The notes below the pieces were generated by a model. The model was not told the DNA's origin and made no database searches. It saw only the letters and a program-made list of their open reading frames with translations. The translations under genes were made by a program, and so were the position numbers. Below are positions 32,891 to 40,360 of a stretch of 41,755 nucleotides of DNA, in pieces. Origin of the DNA: an uncultured Clostridia bacterium (GTDB taxonomy: Bacteria; Bacillota; Clostridia; Christensenellales; Borkfalkiaceae); assembly GCA_944358655.1 (NCBI GenBank), contig CALVRO010000012.1, positions 1-41,755 on the forward strand, written 5' to 3'. Position 1 is the first letter of the stretch, and each line of letters starts with the position of its first letter.

Positions 32891-33820
32891 CTAAAATTCG
32901 CCGACGCGGACGACCTCCTCTTCAAGCTCAATGCCCGTCCTTTGCTTTACTATCGACTTGACCTTGTCGATGAGGCAGACGACCTCGCGCGCGCTGCCGC
33001 CGTTGTTAATTATAAAATTGCAATGTTCGGGGGAGACAAAGACGCGCGCGTCCCCAAACCCCGCAAGGCCGCAATCCTGCACAATTTTACCCGCAGAAAT
33101 AAATTGACCGTCGCCATTGCGAACATTTTTAAATACGCAGCCGCAGCTTCTCCCCTTGGGCAAAGTCCACCTGTTTGCAAGGCGCTCGGAAATGCGGCTG
33201 CGGATGACGGACCCTTCCGAAGGTTCAACTTTGAGGACAACGCCCAAAATAATACACTCTATGTCACGCATAGTACTGTGTTTATAAGTAAAATTGCAGT
33301 CTTTAGCGCTCAAAACGACATCTTCGCCGTTAAAAACAAGCACAGATTGCACGTTTGAACTTATGTATTTGCCGCCCGCCCCACCATTCATGCAGACAAC
33401 GCCGCCTACGGTTGCGGGGATACCCGCAAGATATTCCAGCCCTCCAAGCCAATGCTTTTGGCAATAACTTAAAAGGGGGGATATTTTTGTGCCTGCAAGA
33501 CAGAAGATTTTGCCACTACCCAAACGCAGAACACCCGTAAGCTTTTGAGTGCCGATCACAACTCCTCCGAACCCTCCGTCGGATGCGAGCACATCCGATC
33601 CCCCTCCAAGTACAAATATCTTCTCCCCTCGACTGCGCGCATAACCGAAAACGGCCCGCGCCTCGATTAAATTTCGCGGAAAATACGCGCGGCTCGCGCC
33701 TCCGCCCAGCCCGTAGGTGGTGTGCTCGGAGAATTTAAAAGCGGGGTCGGCAGGAACGAGAGATATATTTTTACCTGCCCGAAGGCAGAGCTCCAACTGC
33801 CGCCTATTATATGATAGCAT
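32891..33820 (-). CDS. murB: UDP-N-acetylenolpyruvoylglucosamine reductase
   Basis: FAD-dependent reductase completing UDP-N-acetylmuramic acid synthesis (309 residues). Landmarks are HTTYGLGGGASR, the FAD-binding VLGGGSDVLASDGGF, GIPATVGGVVCMNGGAGG and the C-terminal GKIVQDCGLAGF...HCNFIINNGG. It is the short (type II) Gram-positive form. The proton donor usually written GSxFK reads GCVFK here, with C228 in place of serine, a substitution that can retain activity. AAGGA precedes the ATG. Downstream are the PHP and whiA genes. Confidence 0.94.
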   Translation of the reverse strand: MLSYNRRQLELCLRAGKNISLVPADPAFKFSEHTTYGLGGGASRAYFPRNLIEARAVFGYARSRGEKIFVLGGGSDVLASDGGFGGVVIGTQKLTGVLRLGSGKIFCLAGTKISPLLSYCQKHWLGGLEYLAGIPATVGGVVCMNGGAGGKYISSNVQSVLVFNGEDVVLSAKDCNFTYKHSTMRDIECIILGVVLKVEPSEGSVIRSRISERLANRWTLPKGRSCGCVFKNVRNGDGQFISAGKIVQDCGLAGFGDARVFVSPEHCNFIINNGGSAREVVCLIDKVKSIVKQRTGIELEEEVVRVGEF

Positions 33821-33839
33821 TTTTTTCGTCCTTTTTCAA

Positions 33840-34742
33840 TCACTTTAATAAATTTTTCAAAGAATTTAAATCATTCTTTTGAACGGCCTCATTGACGCTC
33901 TCCACATACTCCCTACCCACAAAACTTTTGACGGAATACTCGTACTCGCGCTCGTCGGCGTCGGCAATGGGCCCGAAGAGCGCCGCGCCGTCGGCAATGA
34001 GTCCGAGAGAAGAGACCTTATCGCCGTTCTTTAAGAGATATTCAACAAAGTCTCGGCAAAAAGCGTACTTCTCGTCGTCACACAGGATAGAGATGTTCTG
34101 GTAGAGGTCGTTGAACGAGGTTATGACGCGCGCGGAATAGTCGGCGCCGCGCGCCTCCAGCCTGAAGATGTCCCGCTGAGTGCCGAGGAGATACTTATAT
34201 TTTCCGCTCAACAGCGACAAATAGGCGGCGGTAGGCTTTTCAAAGGCGCAGCCGGACAGCCCCTCGAGCGCGGCGCAGACGTTTGAAAGATTGTCGACGC
34301 CCTCGTTGACAATGGTATTCCGAGGCGAAACGTCCGAAAAATCACCCTCGAGAGAGAGATAAAAATAGGCGCCCCTGCACCAGCACTCGTAGGTGAAATC
34401 GGCGGGATTTATTAAACTTTCAATGCCGTAGAACCCGGCGCCGTACGAGATCATGTCGGGAATGACGCCCTGCGAGATATTGGCTCTTGCCGCGTCGGCC
34501 GACAGGGATGTGACAACTACATGCACCCTGCCGCCTTTAAACAATTCATCGGCGCGCGCCTGCAAAAAACTCGCCCTCGAACCTTTTCCGCCCTCAAAAC
34601 TGTCTATCTGCCACAGCTCTAAAAGATAGGTGCGCTCCTCCTCACCCTTGTCGTCCCTGAAAAAAAAGGTTACGGTAAGCGCTGCGGCCGCAAGCACGAG
34701 CGCAAGCACTACGGTAAGGACGGCGTTTCTTTTTGTAAACAT
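33840..34742 (-). CDS. Membrane-anchored extracellular solute-binding-like protein
   Basis: 300 residues with a basic start and one hydrophobic segment (about 8-29) lacking a lipobox cysteine, so it is likely a membrane-anchored or secreted protein. After it, LLELWQIDSFEGGKGSRASFL, VHVVVTSLSADAA and GVIPDMISYGAG follow the start of family 1 ABC sugar-binding proteins; the remainder is shorter than the usual 400 residues. No permease or ATPase adjoins. The ribosome site is poor. It ends 20 bases before murB, so co-transcription into murB is possible. Confidence 0.65.
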   Translation of the reverse strand: MFTKRNAVLTVVLALVLAAAALTVTFFFRDDKGEEERTYLLELWQIDSFEGGKGSRASFLQARADELFKGGRVHVVVTSLSADAARANISQGVIPDMISYGAGFYGIESLINPADFTYECWCRGAYFYLSLEGDFSDVSPRNTIVNEGVDNLSNVCAALEGLSGCAFEKPTAAYLSLLSGKYKYLLGTQRDIFRLEARGADYSARVITSFNDLYQNISILCDDEKYAFCRDFVEYLLKNGDKVSSLGLIADGAALFGPIADADEREYEYSVKSFVGREYVESVNEAVQKNDLNSLKNLLK

Positions 34743-34854
34743 ACACTATTATTTTATTAAAAAGAACAGGCAAAAATACGCGGCAAAACGCCATAAAATC
34801 ATTCCGTTATGACAGGAACCAAAATCAGAAATTTTACCCGTAAAATACTTAGAC

Positions 34855-34890
34855 AAAAAAACATAGGGGACCACCCCTATGATGATCCCC
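34855..34890 (-). terminator. Rho-independent terminator with a possible competing stem
   Basis: On the minus strand CATAGGGG/CCCCTATG (8 bp, 4-base loop; plus-strand 34862-34881) is followed by TTTTTTT (34855-34861). The preceding GGGGATCA (34883-34890) can instead pair with TGGTCCCC (34866-34873), which would break the terminator stem. Confidence 0.7.
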
Positions 34891-35046
34891 GCCGTTCGCC
34901 CGCCAACGCGCCAAAATTTTCGCACCGACAGACCAACTATTAAAAAAGCGCTGCGCTTGTAGTAATATTTTGGCTTGTTTGCATTGTATTATGCGTGGCA
35001 TATTACTACTTATTTTACAATATTCTCTACTACTCTTCTTCTAAAA

Positions 35047-35081
35047 TTAAAGGAGAAGCAAAAATTTTGCTTCTCCTTTAA
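35047..35081 (-). terminator. Long hairpin downstream of yebC
   Basis: An inverted repeat TTAAAGGAGAAGCAAAA with its complement, about 17 bp with almost no loop. T content after it on the minus strand is moderate (TTTAATTTTAG). Likely 3' end of the yebC transcript. Confidence 0.55.
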
Positions 35082-35208
35082 AAAATTTTCGGTTTTAAAA
35101 ATTTCCCCGAAATAAAATTTATCTGAAAATTTTTTGGGAAAATATTTTCAAAGTTTTCTTTAAAACTTATTCCGCAAAATCAAACGGAAGGTTCTTTTTG
35201 AAACACTA

Positions 35209-35949
35209 TCAATCCTCTTCCTCTTCTTCGGGAAGTTCGACGTTGTGATATACGTTCTGAACGTCGTCGAGCTCTTCAAGCTTATCTATCATCTTCATGA
35301 AAGTTGCAAGCTTGTCCTCGGGAAGAGAAATTGTATTCTGAGGAACCATTTTAACTTCGGCCTCGAGGAAGGTGACGCCCTTTTCCTCGAAATATTTTCT
35401 TACGTCTGAGAAGGCTTCGGGCGTGGTGTAAACTTCGTACACGTCCTCCTCGGCGGAGAAATCTTCGGCCTCGGCCTCGAGGCAGTACTCCATCATAGTA
35501 TCCTCGTCCAGAGCGACCGTCCTTTCGATGACTATTACGCCCTTGTTGTCGAACTGATAGCTGACGCAGCCCGGCTTGCCCATCTGTCCGCCGCACTTAG
35601 ACATGGTGGACGAAATGTCGCCCGAGGTGCGGTTTACGTTGTCGGTCAGAGTTTTTATTATGACGGCCGAGCCCGCCACACCGTAGCCTTCGTAGGTAAG
35701 TTCCTTATAGTCCTTGCCCGAAAGTTCGCCCGCAGCCTTGGCTATCGACCTCTTTATATTGTCGTTAGGCATGTTGGCGGCCTTGGCCTTGGCTATTACG
35801 TCGGCAAGTTTGGAGTTGGTTTCGGGATTGGGGTTGCCCTTTGCGGCAACGGCAAGCTCGCGGCCTATTTTTGTGAACACCGCTCCGCGCGCGGCGTCTG
35901 TCTTGCTCTTTTTTGCGGCAATGTTATGCCATTTGGAATGTCCTGACAT
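35209..35949 (-). CDS. yebC: YebC/PmpR-family protein
   Basis: 246 residues starting MSGHSKWHNIAAKKSKTD, the family hallmark, with the middle AMPNDNIKRSIAKA-like and GxxCVSYQFDNKGVIVIE segments. Members were described as transcription regulators; more recent work ties some to translation of proline-rich or slow stretches. The C-terminal tail is unusually acidic (LPEEEEED). Its start is next to the TrmH-family gene stop, with no gap, so the two are co-transcribed. Confidence 0.95.
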   Translation of the reverse strand: MSGHSKWHNIAAKKSKTDAARGAVFTKIGRELAVAAKGNPNPETNSKLADVIAKAKAANMPNDNIKRSIAKAAGELSGKDYKELTYEGYGVAGSAVIIKTLTDNVNRTSGDISSTMSKCGGQMGKPGCVSYQFDNKGVIVIERTVALDEDTMMEYCLEAEAEDFSAEEDVYEVYTTPEAFSDVRKYFEEKGVTFLEAEVKMVPQNTISLPEDKLATFMKMIDKLEELDDVQNVYHNVELPEEEEED

Positions 35950-36687
35950 TTAATGCTCCTTTCTTTGTCGGTTATTTATCGCGTACATGGCTATGGCCGC
36001 CGAAACGGCGGCGTTCAGACTTTCGCAGCTCGTACGCATGGGTATGCTTACGGTATATGAACTCGCCCTGGCAAACTCTTGACATACTCCGCCGCCCTCG
36101 TTGCCTATGACAAGGCAGAGCTTTTCGGGGGGCGCAAAGTCGAATATGTTCTCGCCGTTCATATCGGCGGAGACTATGGGAACACCTTTAAGGGCTTCGA
36201 GCGCCTCATGCGCCGTACAGCGCATGGCTCTGACGAAAAATATGCCGCTCATGCTCGCCCTGACGGCCTTGGGCGAAAACGCGTCGGCGCAGTCGACGAG
36301 GTAGACATCTTCAAATCCCGCGGCGTTTGCCGTGCGGATAATGGTGCCTACGTTGCCGGGATCCTGCAGCCTGTCCAAAAGCAGGCAGTTGCCTAAGGGG
36401 CTGCGGGGCGAGTCGTCGGGCAGTTTTACCGAGGCTATAACGCCCTGCGGCGACCTTTCCGAAGATATGGCCGCAAAAACGCTTTCGGAGACGACCAGCG
36501 CGTCCTTGAACTGCGCGGAATGTCTTTCCGTGCAGACAACGCGGGTCACCTCGCCGCCCGCGGCTATACATTCGCTTACGGGCTTCACGCCCTCGACAAG
36601 GTATTCGCCGTAGAGTTTGCGGTATTTTTTATCGGCGAGCGATATGAATTTTCTGACTGCGGGGTTTGCCCGCGAAGTAATTATCAT
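35950..36687 (-). CDS. TrmH/SpoU-family RNA 2'-O-methyltransferase
   Basis: 245 residues with a short N-terminal substrate-binding domain (VRKFISLADKKYRKLYGEYLVEG) and the SPOUT catalytic domain: LDRLQDPGNVGTIIRTANAAG, CLVIGNEGGGV and VSIPMRTSCESLNAAVSAAIAMY form the knot and SAM site. It presumably methylates ribose in 23S rRNA or tRNA. Location just after infC-rpmI-rplT is the usual place for this gene. Confidence 0.94.
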   Translation of the reverse strand: MIITSRANPAVRKFISLADKKYRKLYGEYLVEGVKPVSECIAAGGEVTRVVCTERHSAQFKDALVVSESVFAAISSERSPQGVIASVKLPDDSPRSPLGNCLLLDRLQDPGNVGTIIRTANAAGFEDVYLVDCADAFSPKAVRASMSGIFFVRAMRCTAHEALEALKGVPIVSADMNGENIFDFAPPEKLCLVIGNEGGGVCQEFARASSYTVSIPMRTSCESLNAAVSAAIAMYAINNRQRKEH

Positions 36688-36699
36688 ATACGTTTTAAA

Positions 36700-36727
36700 G
36701 GGTAGCTGCCAGACCTGTCAACTACCC
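36700..36727 (-). terminator. Hairpin between rplT and the methyltransferase gene
   Basis: GGGTAG/CTACCC (plus-strand 36700-36705 and 36722-36727) with partly pairing interior, followed on the minus strand by TTTAAAACG. A weak or partial terminator. Confidence 0.45.
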
Positions 36728-36742
36728 CTGAAATGATTGCGA

Positions 36743-37093
36743 TTAAACTGCAGCCTTTGCCTTTTCGGCAAGAGCGGCGAATGCGGCGGCGTCGTTGACT
36801 GCGATATCGGCCAGAACCTTGCGGTTGAGGTTGATGCCTGCAGCCTTGAGGCCGTGCATGAACTTGGAATAGGACAATCCGTTCATCCTCGCCGCGGCAT
36901 TGATGCGGGCGATCCAGAGCGAACGCATGTCGCGCTTTCTGAGCTTTCTGCCCGTGAAAGCGTAGTTGAGGGACTTCATTACGGCTTCCCTTGCGATCCT
37001 GTAGGACTTGGACTTGTTGCCGAAGTACCCCTTTGCAAGGCGCATTATCTTTCTGCGCTTTTTGAGCGCGTTGACAGACCTTTTGATACGCAT
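36743..37093 (-). CDS. rplT: 50S ribosomal protein L20
   Basis: Early-assembly 23S rRNA-binding protein and translational or transcriptional repressor of its own operon. It has 116 residues, with the basic N-terminal helix ([18 protein letters not shown]) and the globular [21 protein letters not shown] part. It lies 15 bases after rpmI; the leader upstream of infC is its expected control site. Confidence 0.97.
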   Translation of the reverse strand: MRIKRSVNALKKRRKIMRLAKGYFGNKSKSYRIAREAVMKSLNYAFTGRKLRKRDMRSLWIARINAAARMNGLSYSKFMHGLKAAGINLNRKVLADIAVNDAAAFAALAEKAKAAV

Positions 37094-37108
37094 ACTCTTT
37101 GTCCTCCT

Positions 37109-37309
37109 TTATGCCTTGTAGGGAATCATACTCTTGACGGTAGATTCCTGCGTCGTAGAAACGAGAGTGTTCTGACGCAAATTTCTCTTTCTCTTTCTGT
37201 TCTTTGTTTCCGCTTTATGGTTCTTGCCGCCGTGAGGCCTTTTGACCTTGCCGGTCGAAGTGAGCCAGAAACGCTTTTTGGAACCGCTGTGCGACTTCTG
37301 CTTGGGCAT
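37109..37309 (-). CDS. rpmI: 50S ribosomal protein L35
   Basis: 66 residues, start MPKQKSHSGSKKRFWLT and the SGKVKRPHGGKNHK-like core of L35. Middle gene of the conserved infC-rpmI-rplT operon. A good AGGAGG-like site (GAGGATAAAT) precedes the ATG. Confidence 0.96.
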   Translation of the reverse strand: MPKQKSHSGSKKRFWLTSTGKVKRPHGGKNHKAETKNRKRKRNLRQNTLVSTTQESTVKSMIPYKA

Positions 37310-37366
37310 ATATTTATCCTCCTGAAAAATTTACTGATCGAATGAGCGGATGACTCCGCGCAATAA

Positions 37367-37894
37367 CTAATTTTTGGCGGGCGAGAGCATCATGGTGATG
37401 AACCTGCCCTCGGCCGTGGGTTTTTTATCCTGAACAGCCTTTCCGCCGAGGCCGGCAAAGAAATCTTCCATTACCTTTACGCCCTGATAGGAGCGCGAAT
37501 TTTCGCGGCCCTTCATGCGGATGGAGACCTTTACCTTGTTGCCCTGCTCCAAAAATTTAAGGCACTGCTTTGTCTTTACGGCGATGTCGCCGACGTCGAT
37601 GGTCATGGAGAGCCTTATCTCCTTGAGCTCGACTATTGTCTGATTGCGGCGGTTTTCCTTGTCCTTTTTGGCCTGCTCGTACTTGAACTTGGAATAGTCC
37701 ATTATCTTGCACACGGGCGGTACGGCGTTGGGGGAAATTTTGACGAGGTCGAGATCGGCCTCCTCGGCAAGGCGAAGGGCCTGAAAAGCGGGCATGACGC
37801 CCACCATGTTGCCCTCGGAGTCGATGAGTCTTACTTCCCTGTCCCTTATCATCTGGTTGACCTGATAAAAATCTTTTCTTTCCATATTCCTCAT
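37367..37894 (-). CDS. infC: Translation initiation factor IF-3
   Basis: Binds the 30S subunit and checks start codons. The N-domain begins at QVNQMIRDREVRLIDSEGN, the linker is KKDKENRRNQTIVELKEIRLS, and the C-domain ends RFITMMLSPAKN. The exact start is uncertain: ATG codons at 37894 and 37885 lack a well-placed ribosome site, and two in-frame ATT codons stand just upstream; infC uses AUU in several bacteria. First gene of the ribosomal operon behind an L20-type leader. Confidence 0.95.
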   Translation of the reverse strand: MRNMERKDFYQVNQMIRDREVRLIDSEGNMVGVMPAFQALRLAEEADLDLVKISPNAVPPVCKIMDYSKFKYEQAKKDKENRRNQTIVELKEIRLSMTIDVGDIAVKTKQCLKFLEQGNKVKVSIRMKGRENSRSYQGVKVMEDFFAGLGGKAVQDKKPTAEGRFITMMLSPAKN

Positions 37895-38037
37895 AACAGA
37901 ATAAAAAATAATCGGGATAAGCGCAGGCCTATCCCGAAATACAACATCGTCAGTCCCCGAAAATACGAGGGATAAAAGATGATGAGCCGCTGCACCTACG
38001 GGCAGGGCGAAAGGGGATGACCTTTGCTTACCCGTAT
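37895..38037 (-). promoter_or_regulatory. L20-type leader of infC-rpmI-rplT
   Basis: About 140 transcribed bases with several hairpins precede infC. The last one, CGGGATA/TATCCCG (plus-strand 37913-37936), is followed on the minus strand by ATTATTTTTTATT, a Rho-independent terminator shape. In Bacillota, L20 binding to this leader promotes premature termination; placement and terminator fit. I did not align it to the family model. Confidence 0.7.
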
Positions 38038-38066
38038 ATGATACAGCAAAATAAAGTTGTTGTCAA
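38038..38066 (-). promoter_or_regulatory. Promoter of infC-rpmI-rplT
   Basis: TTGACA (38061-38066), 17 bases, TATCAT (38038-38043) on the minus strand, directly after the thrS stop. Confidence 0.8.
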
Positions 38067-38077
38067 TCAAATTGAGG

Positions 38078-39985
38078 TCAGAAAACTATTTTTTCGACGT
38101 TATCTTTTAAGACGAGCTCTTTGAACTCGGCTGCCGTCATGGAGAACTTTTCCTCCACTCCGCGCTTGTTGACGTTTACGGTGCCCTCCTCGGCCTCCTT
38201 GTCGCCGACGACTATGACGTAGGGCACCTTTTCCACCTTGGCCTCGCGTATCTTGTAGCCGATCTTTTCGTTGCGGGTGTCTATTTCGGCGCGTATGCCG
38301 GCCTCCTTGAGCATGGCGAGCACGCTCTCGGCATAGTCCTTTGTCCTGTCGGTGATGGAGAGAACTTTGACCTGAACGGGAGCCAGCCATACGGGGAATT
38401 TGCCGGCGTAGTGCTCGATGAGTATGCCTATGAAGCGCTCTATCGAGCCGTAGATGGCGCGGTGGATCATTATGGGCCTGTGCTTGGCGCCGTCCTCGCC
38501 CGTGTATTCGAGCTCGAAGCGCTGAGGCATCTGGAAGTCGAGCTGAATGGTGCCGCACTGCCACGTTCTGCCTATGCTGTCCTGAAGGTGGAAGTCTATC
38601 TTGGGCCCGTAGAATGCGCCGTCGCCCTCGTTTATCTCGTATTCGAGGCCGAGCTCGTCCAGAGCCGCGCGGAGCGCCTCGGTGGCCGTGTTCCACTCCT
38701 CCTCCGTGCCCATGCTGTCCTCGGGACGGGTGGAGAGCTCTATTTTATACTTGAAGCCGAACTGCTTGTATATCCTGTCGGTCAGCCTGACTACGCCCTT
38801 TATTTCGTCGGTTATCTGCTCGGGGAGCATGAAGATGTGCGCGTCGTCCTGCGTAAAGCAGCGCACGCGGAAAAGGCCGTGCAGCTGACCGCTCTTTTCG
38901 TGGCGGTGAACAAGCCCCATCTCGCCCATGCGGATGGGCAGATCCTTGTAGCTGTGAGGCCAGAGCTTGTACACCAGCATGCCGCCCGGGCAGTTCATGG
39001 GCTTGACGGCGCAGTCCTCGCCGTCTATCTTGGTGGTGTACATGTTGTCCTTGTAGTGCTCCCAATGGCCCGAATTTTCCCATAGGTTGCGCGTGAGGAT
39101 TATGGGAGTCTGAATCTCGACGTATCCCTCCTTGCGATGAAGGTCGCGCCAGTAGTCTACGAGGATATTCTTGAGCACCATGCCGTTGGGCAAAAAGAAG
39201 GGAAAGCCCTTGCCCTCGTTTAAGAGCGCAAAGAGCTTGAGCTCCTTGCCGAGCTTGATGTGGTCGCGTTTTTTGGCCTCTTCGAGCATTTCGAAGTAAG
39301 CGGCCATCTCATCCTTTTTGGCGAAGGCTACGCCGTAGATGCGGGTGAGCATCTTGTTCTTTTCGTTGCCGCGCCAATAGGCGCCCGCGATTGACACGAG
39401 CTTGAAGGCCTTGATCTTGCCCGTAGAGGGCAGATGAGGGCCGCGGCAGAGGTCGGTGAACGAGCCCTGCTTGTAGAAGGAGATGACGCTGTCCTCGGGG
39501 AGGTCGTCTATAAGCTCCACCTTGTACTTTTCCTTGTAGTCGGACATGAGCTTGACTGCCTCTTCCCTCGGCAGTTCGAAGCGGGTAATGGGCGTATTTG
39601 CCTTGATAATCTTGGCCATTTCGGCCTCTATCTTGGCAAAGTCGTCCTGCGTTATGGGCGTGTTGAAGTCGAAGTCGTAGTAAAAGCCGTTGTCGATGAC
39701 GGGGCCTATGGCGAGCTTGCAGGTGGGGAAGATGGTCTTTACGGCCTGCGCGAGCACATGCGCGCAGGTGTGGCGGTAGACCTCGAGGCCCTCCTTGTCC
39801 TTGAGGGTGACTATTTCGAGCTTGTCGCCCTCGCCGAGGGCGTGCGAGAGGTCGACGAGTACGCCGTTGACCTTTGCGGCGACGGCGTTGCGGGCCAAGC
39901 CTTCGGATATGGCGGCGGCTGCCTGAGCGCAGTCGGCGCCGTCGGCGAGAGAGAGCTCGTCGCCGTTTTTGAGATAAATTTTCAT
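38078..39985 (-). CDS. thrS: Threonyl-tRNA synthetase
   Basis: 635 residues. Domains in order: TGS (1-60), the HxxxH editing domain (HTCAHVLAQAVK, later GPHLPSTGKIKAF), the class II catalytic core with the zinc cysteine in KPMNCPGGM and motif 2 around MGLVHRHEKSGQLHGLFRVR, motif 3 near MIHRAIYGSIERFIG, and the anticodon-binding domain (about 535-635). It charges tRNA-Thr and clears Ser-tRNA-Thr. Expression is controlled by the T-box leader at 40005-40242. Confidence 0.98.
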   Translation of the reverse strand: MKIYLKNGDELSLADGADCAQAAAAISEGLARNAVAAKVNGVLVDLSHALGEGDKLEIVTLKDKEGLEVYRHTCAHVLAQAVKTIFPTCKLAIGPVIDNGFYYDFDFNTPITQDDFAKIEAEMAKIIKANTPITRFELPREEAVKLMSDYKEKYKVELIDDLPEDSVISFYKQGSFTDLCRGPHLPSTGKIKAFKLVSIAGAYWRGNEKNKMLTRIYGVAFAKKDEMAAYFEMLEEAKKRDHIKLGKELKLFALLNEGKGFPFFLPNGMVLKNILVDYWRDLHRKEGYVEIQTPIILTRNLWENSGHWEHYKDNMYTTKIDGEDCAVKPMNCPGGMLVYKLWPHSYKDLPIRMGEMGLVHRHEKSGQLHGLFRVRCFTQDDAHIFMLPEQITDEIKGVVRLTDRIYKQFGFKYKIELSTRPEDSMGTEEEWNTATEALRAALDELGLEYEINEGDGAFYGPKIDFHLQDSIGRTWQCGTIQLDFQMPQRFELEYTGEDGAKHRPIMIHRAIYGSIERFIGILIEHYAGKFPVWLAPVQVKVLSITDRTKDYAESVLAMLKEAGIRAEIDTRNEKIGYKIREAKVEKVPYVIVVGDKEAEEGTVNVNKRGVEEKFSMTAAEFKELVLKDNVEKIVF

Positions 39986-40004
39986 AACATGCTCCCAAAA
40001 AAAT

Positions 40005-40242
40005 AAATTAAAAAAGCCCTTAAACTAACTTAAAAAAATCAGTTTAAGGACGCAAATGTCTGTTTGCGCGGTTCCACCTTAATTGTCTTAAAGACCGCTT
40101 TATTCGTTGTTCCGCATGCGCAGGGTGGTTTCCCCCTCTGTCCGGAAATTTACGCGCCTTACAGCCTGAAAACGGGCGCGCTCTCTGCAAAACCTGCGGA
40201 CGGGTACTTGTCCCTTGCGGATATTTCTTTTTTTATATAATT
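40005..40242 (-). promoter_or_regulatory. T-box riboswitch leader of thrS
   Basis: The minus strand carries the conserved T-box AATTAAGGTGGAACCGCG (plus-strand 40067-40084), stem I signals GGGACAAGTACCCG and CAGAGAGC, a candidate threonine specifier ACC (in ACCACC, plus-strand 40124-40129), and a terminator CCTTAAACT/AGTTTAAGG followed by TTTTTT (40009-40049). Uncharged tRNA-Thr should stabilise the antiterminator. The UGGA bulge complements the UCCA end of the tRNA-Thr at 23313. Confidence 0.92.
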
Positions 40243-40271
40243 ATCTTAGACCCTTTGAGGAATTTTGTCAA
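40243..40271 (-). promoter_or_regulatory. Promoter of thrS
   Basis: TTGACA (40266-40271), 17 bases, TAAGAT (40243-40248) on the minus strand, just upstream of the T-box leader. Confidence 0.82.
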
Positions 40272-40301
40272 TTATTTAGCGGCCATTTGCGCGAAAAATA
40301 T

Positions 40302-40330
40302 TTGCCAACGCAGGAGAGTTATTGTATAAT
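40302..40330 (+). promoter_or_regulatory. Promoter of leuS
   Basis: TTGCCA (40302-40307), 17 bases, TATAAT (40325-40330) on the plus strand, 30 bases before the start codon. The leader is too short to contain a T-box. Confidence 0.82.
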
Positions 40331-40360
40331 TTAAAGGAATATTTTTTAAGGACGGAAGAT

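Larger units (their letters stand above)
34743..35208. other. AT-rich intergenic region with several hairpins, no gene
   Basis: This stretch between yebC and the solute-binding-like gene has no credible reading frame. It holds a terminator on the minus strand (34855-34881), GTAGTAATAT/ATATTACTAC arms near 34960-35010, the AAAGGAGAAGC hairpin (35047-35081) and low-complexity AT DNA near 35082-35170. Confidence 0.6.

Noticed and set aside
40301-40360. T-box leader for leuS
   Set aside because: Only about 25-30 bases separate the -10 box from the start codon, and no T-box sequence is present.
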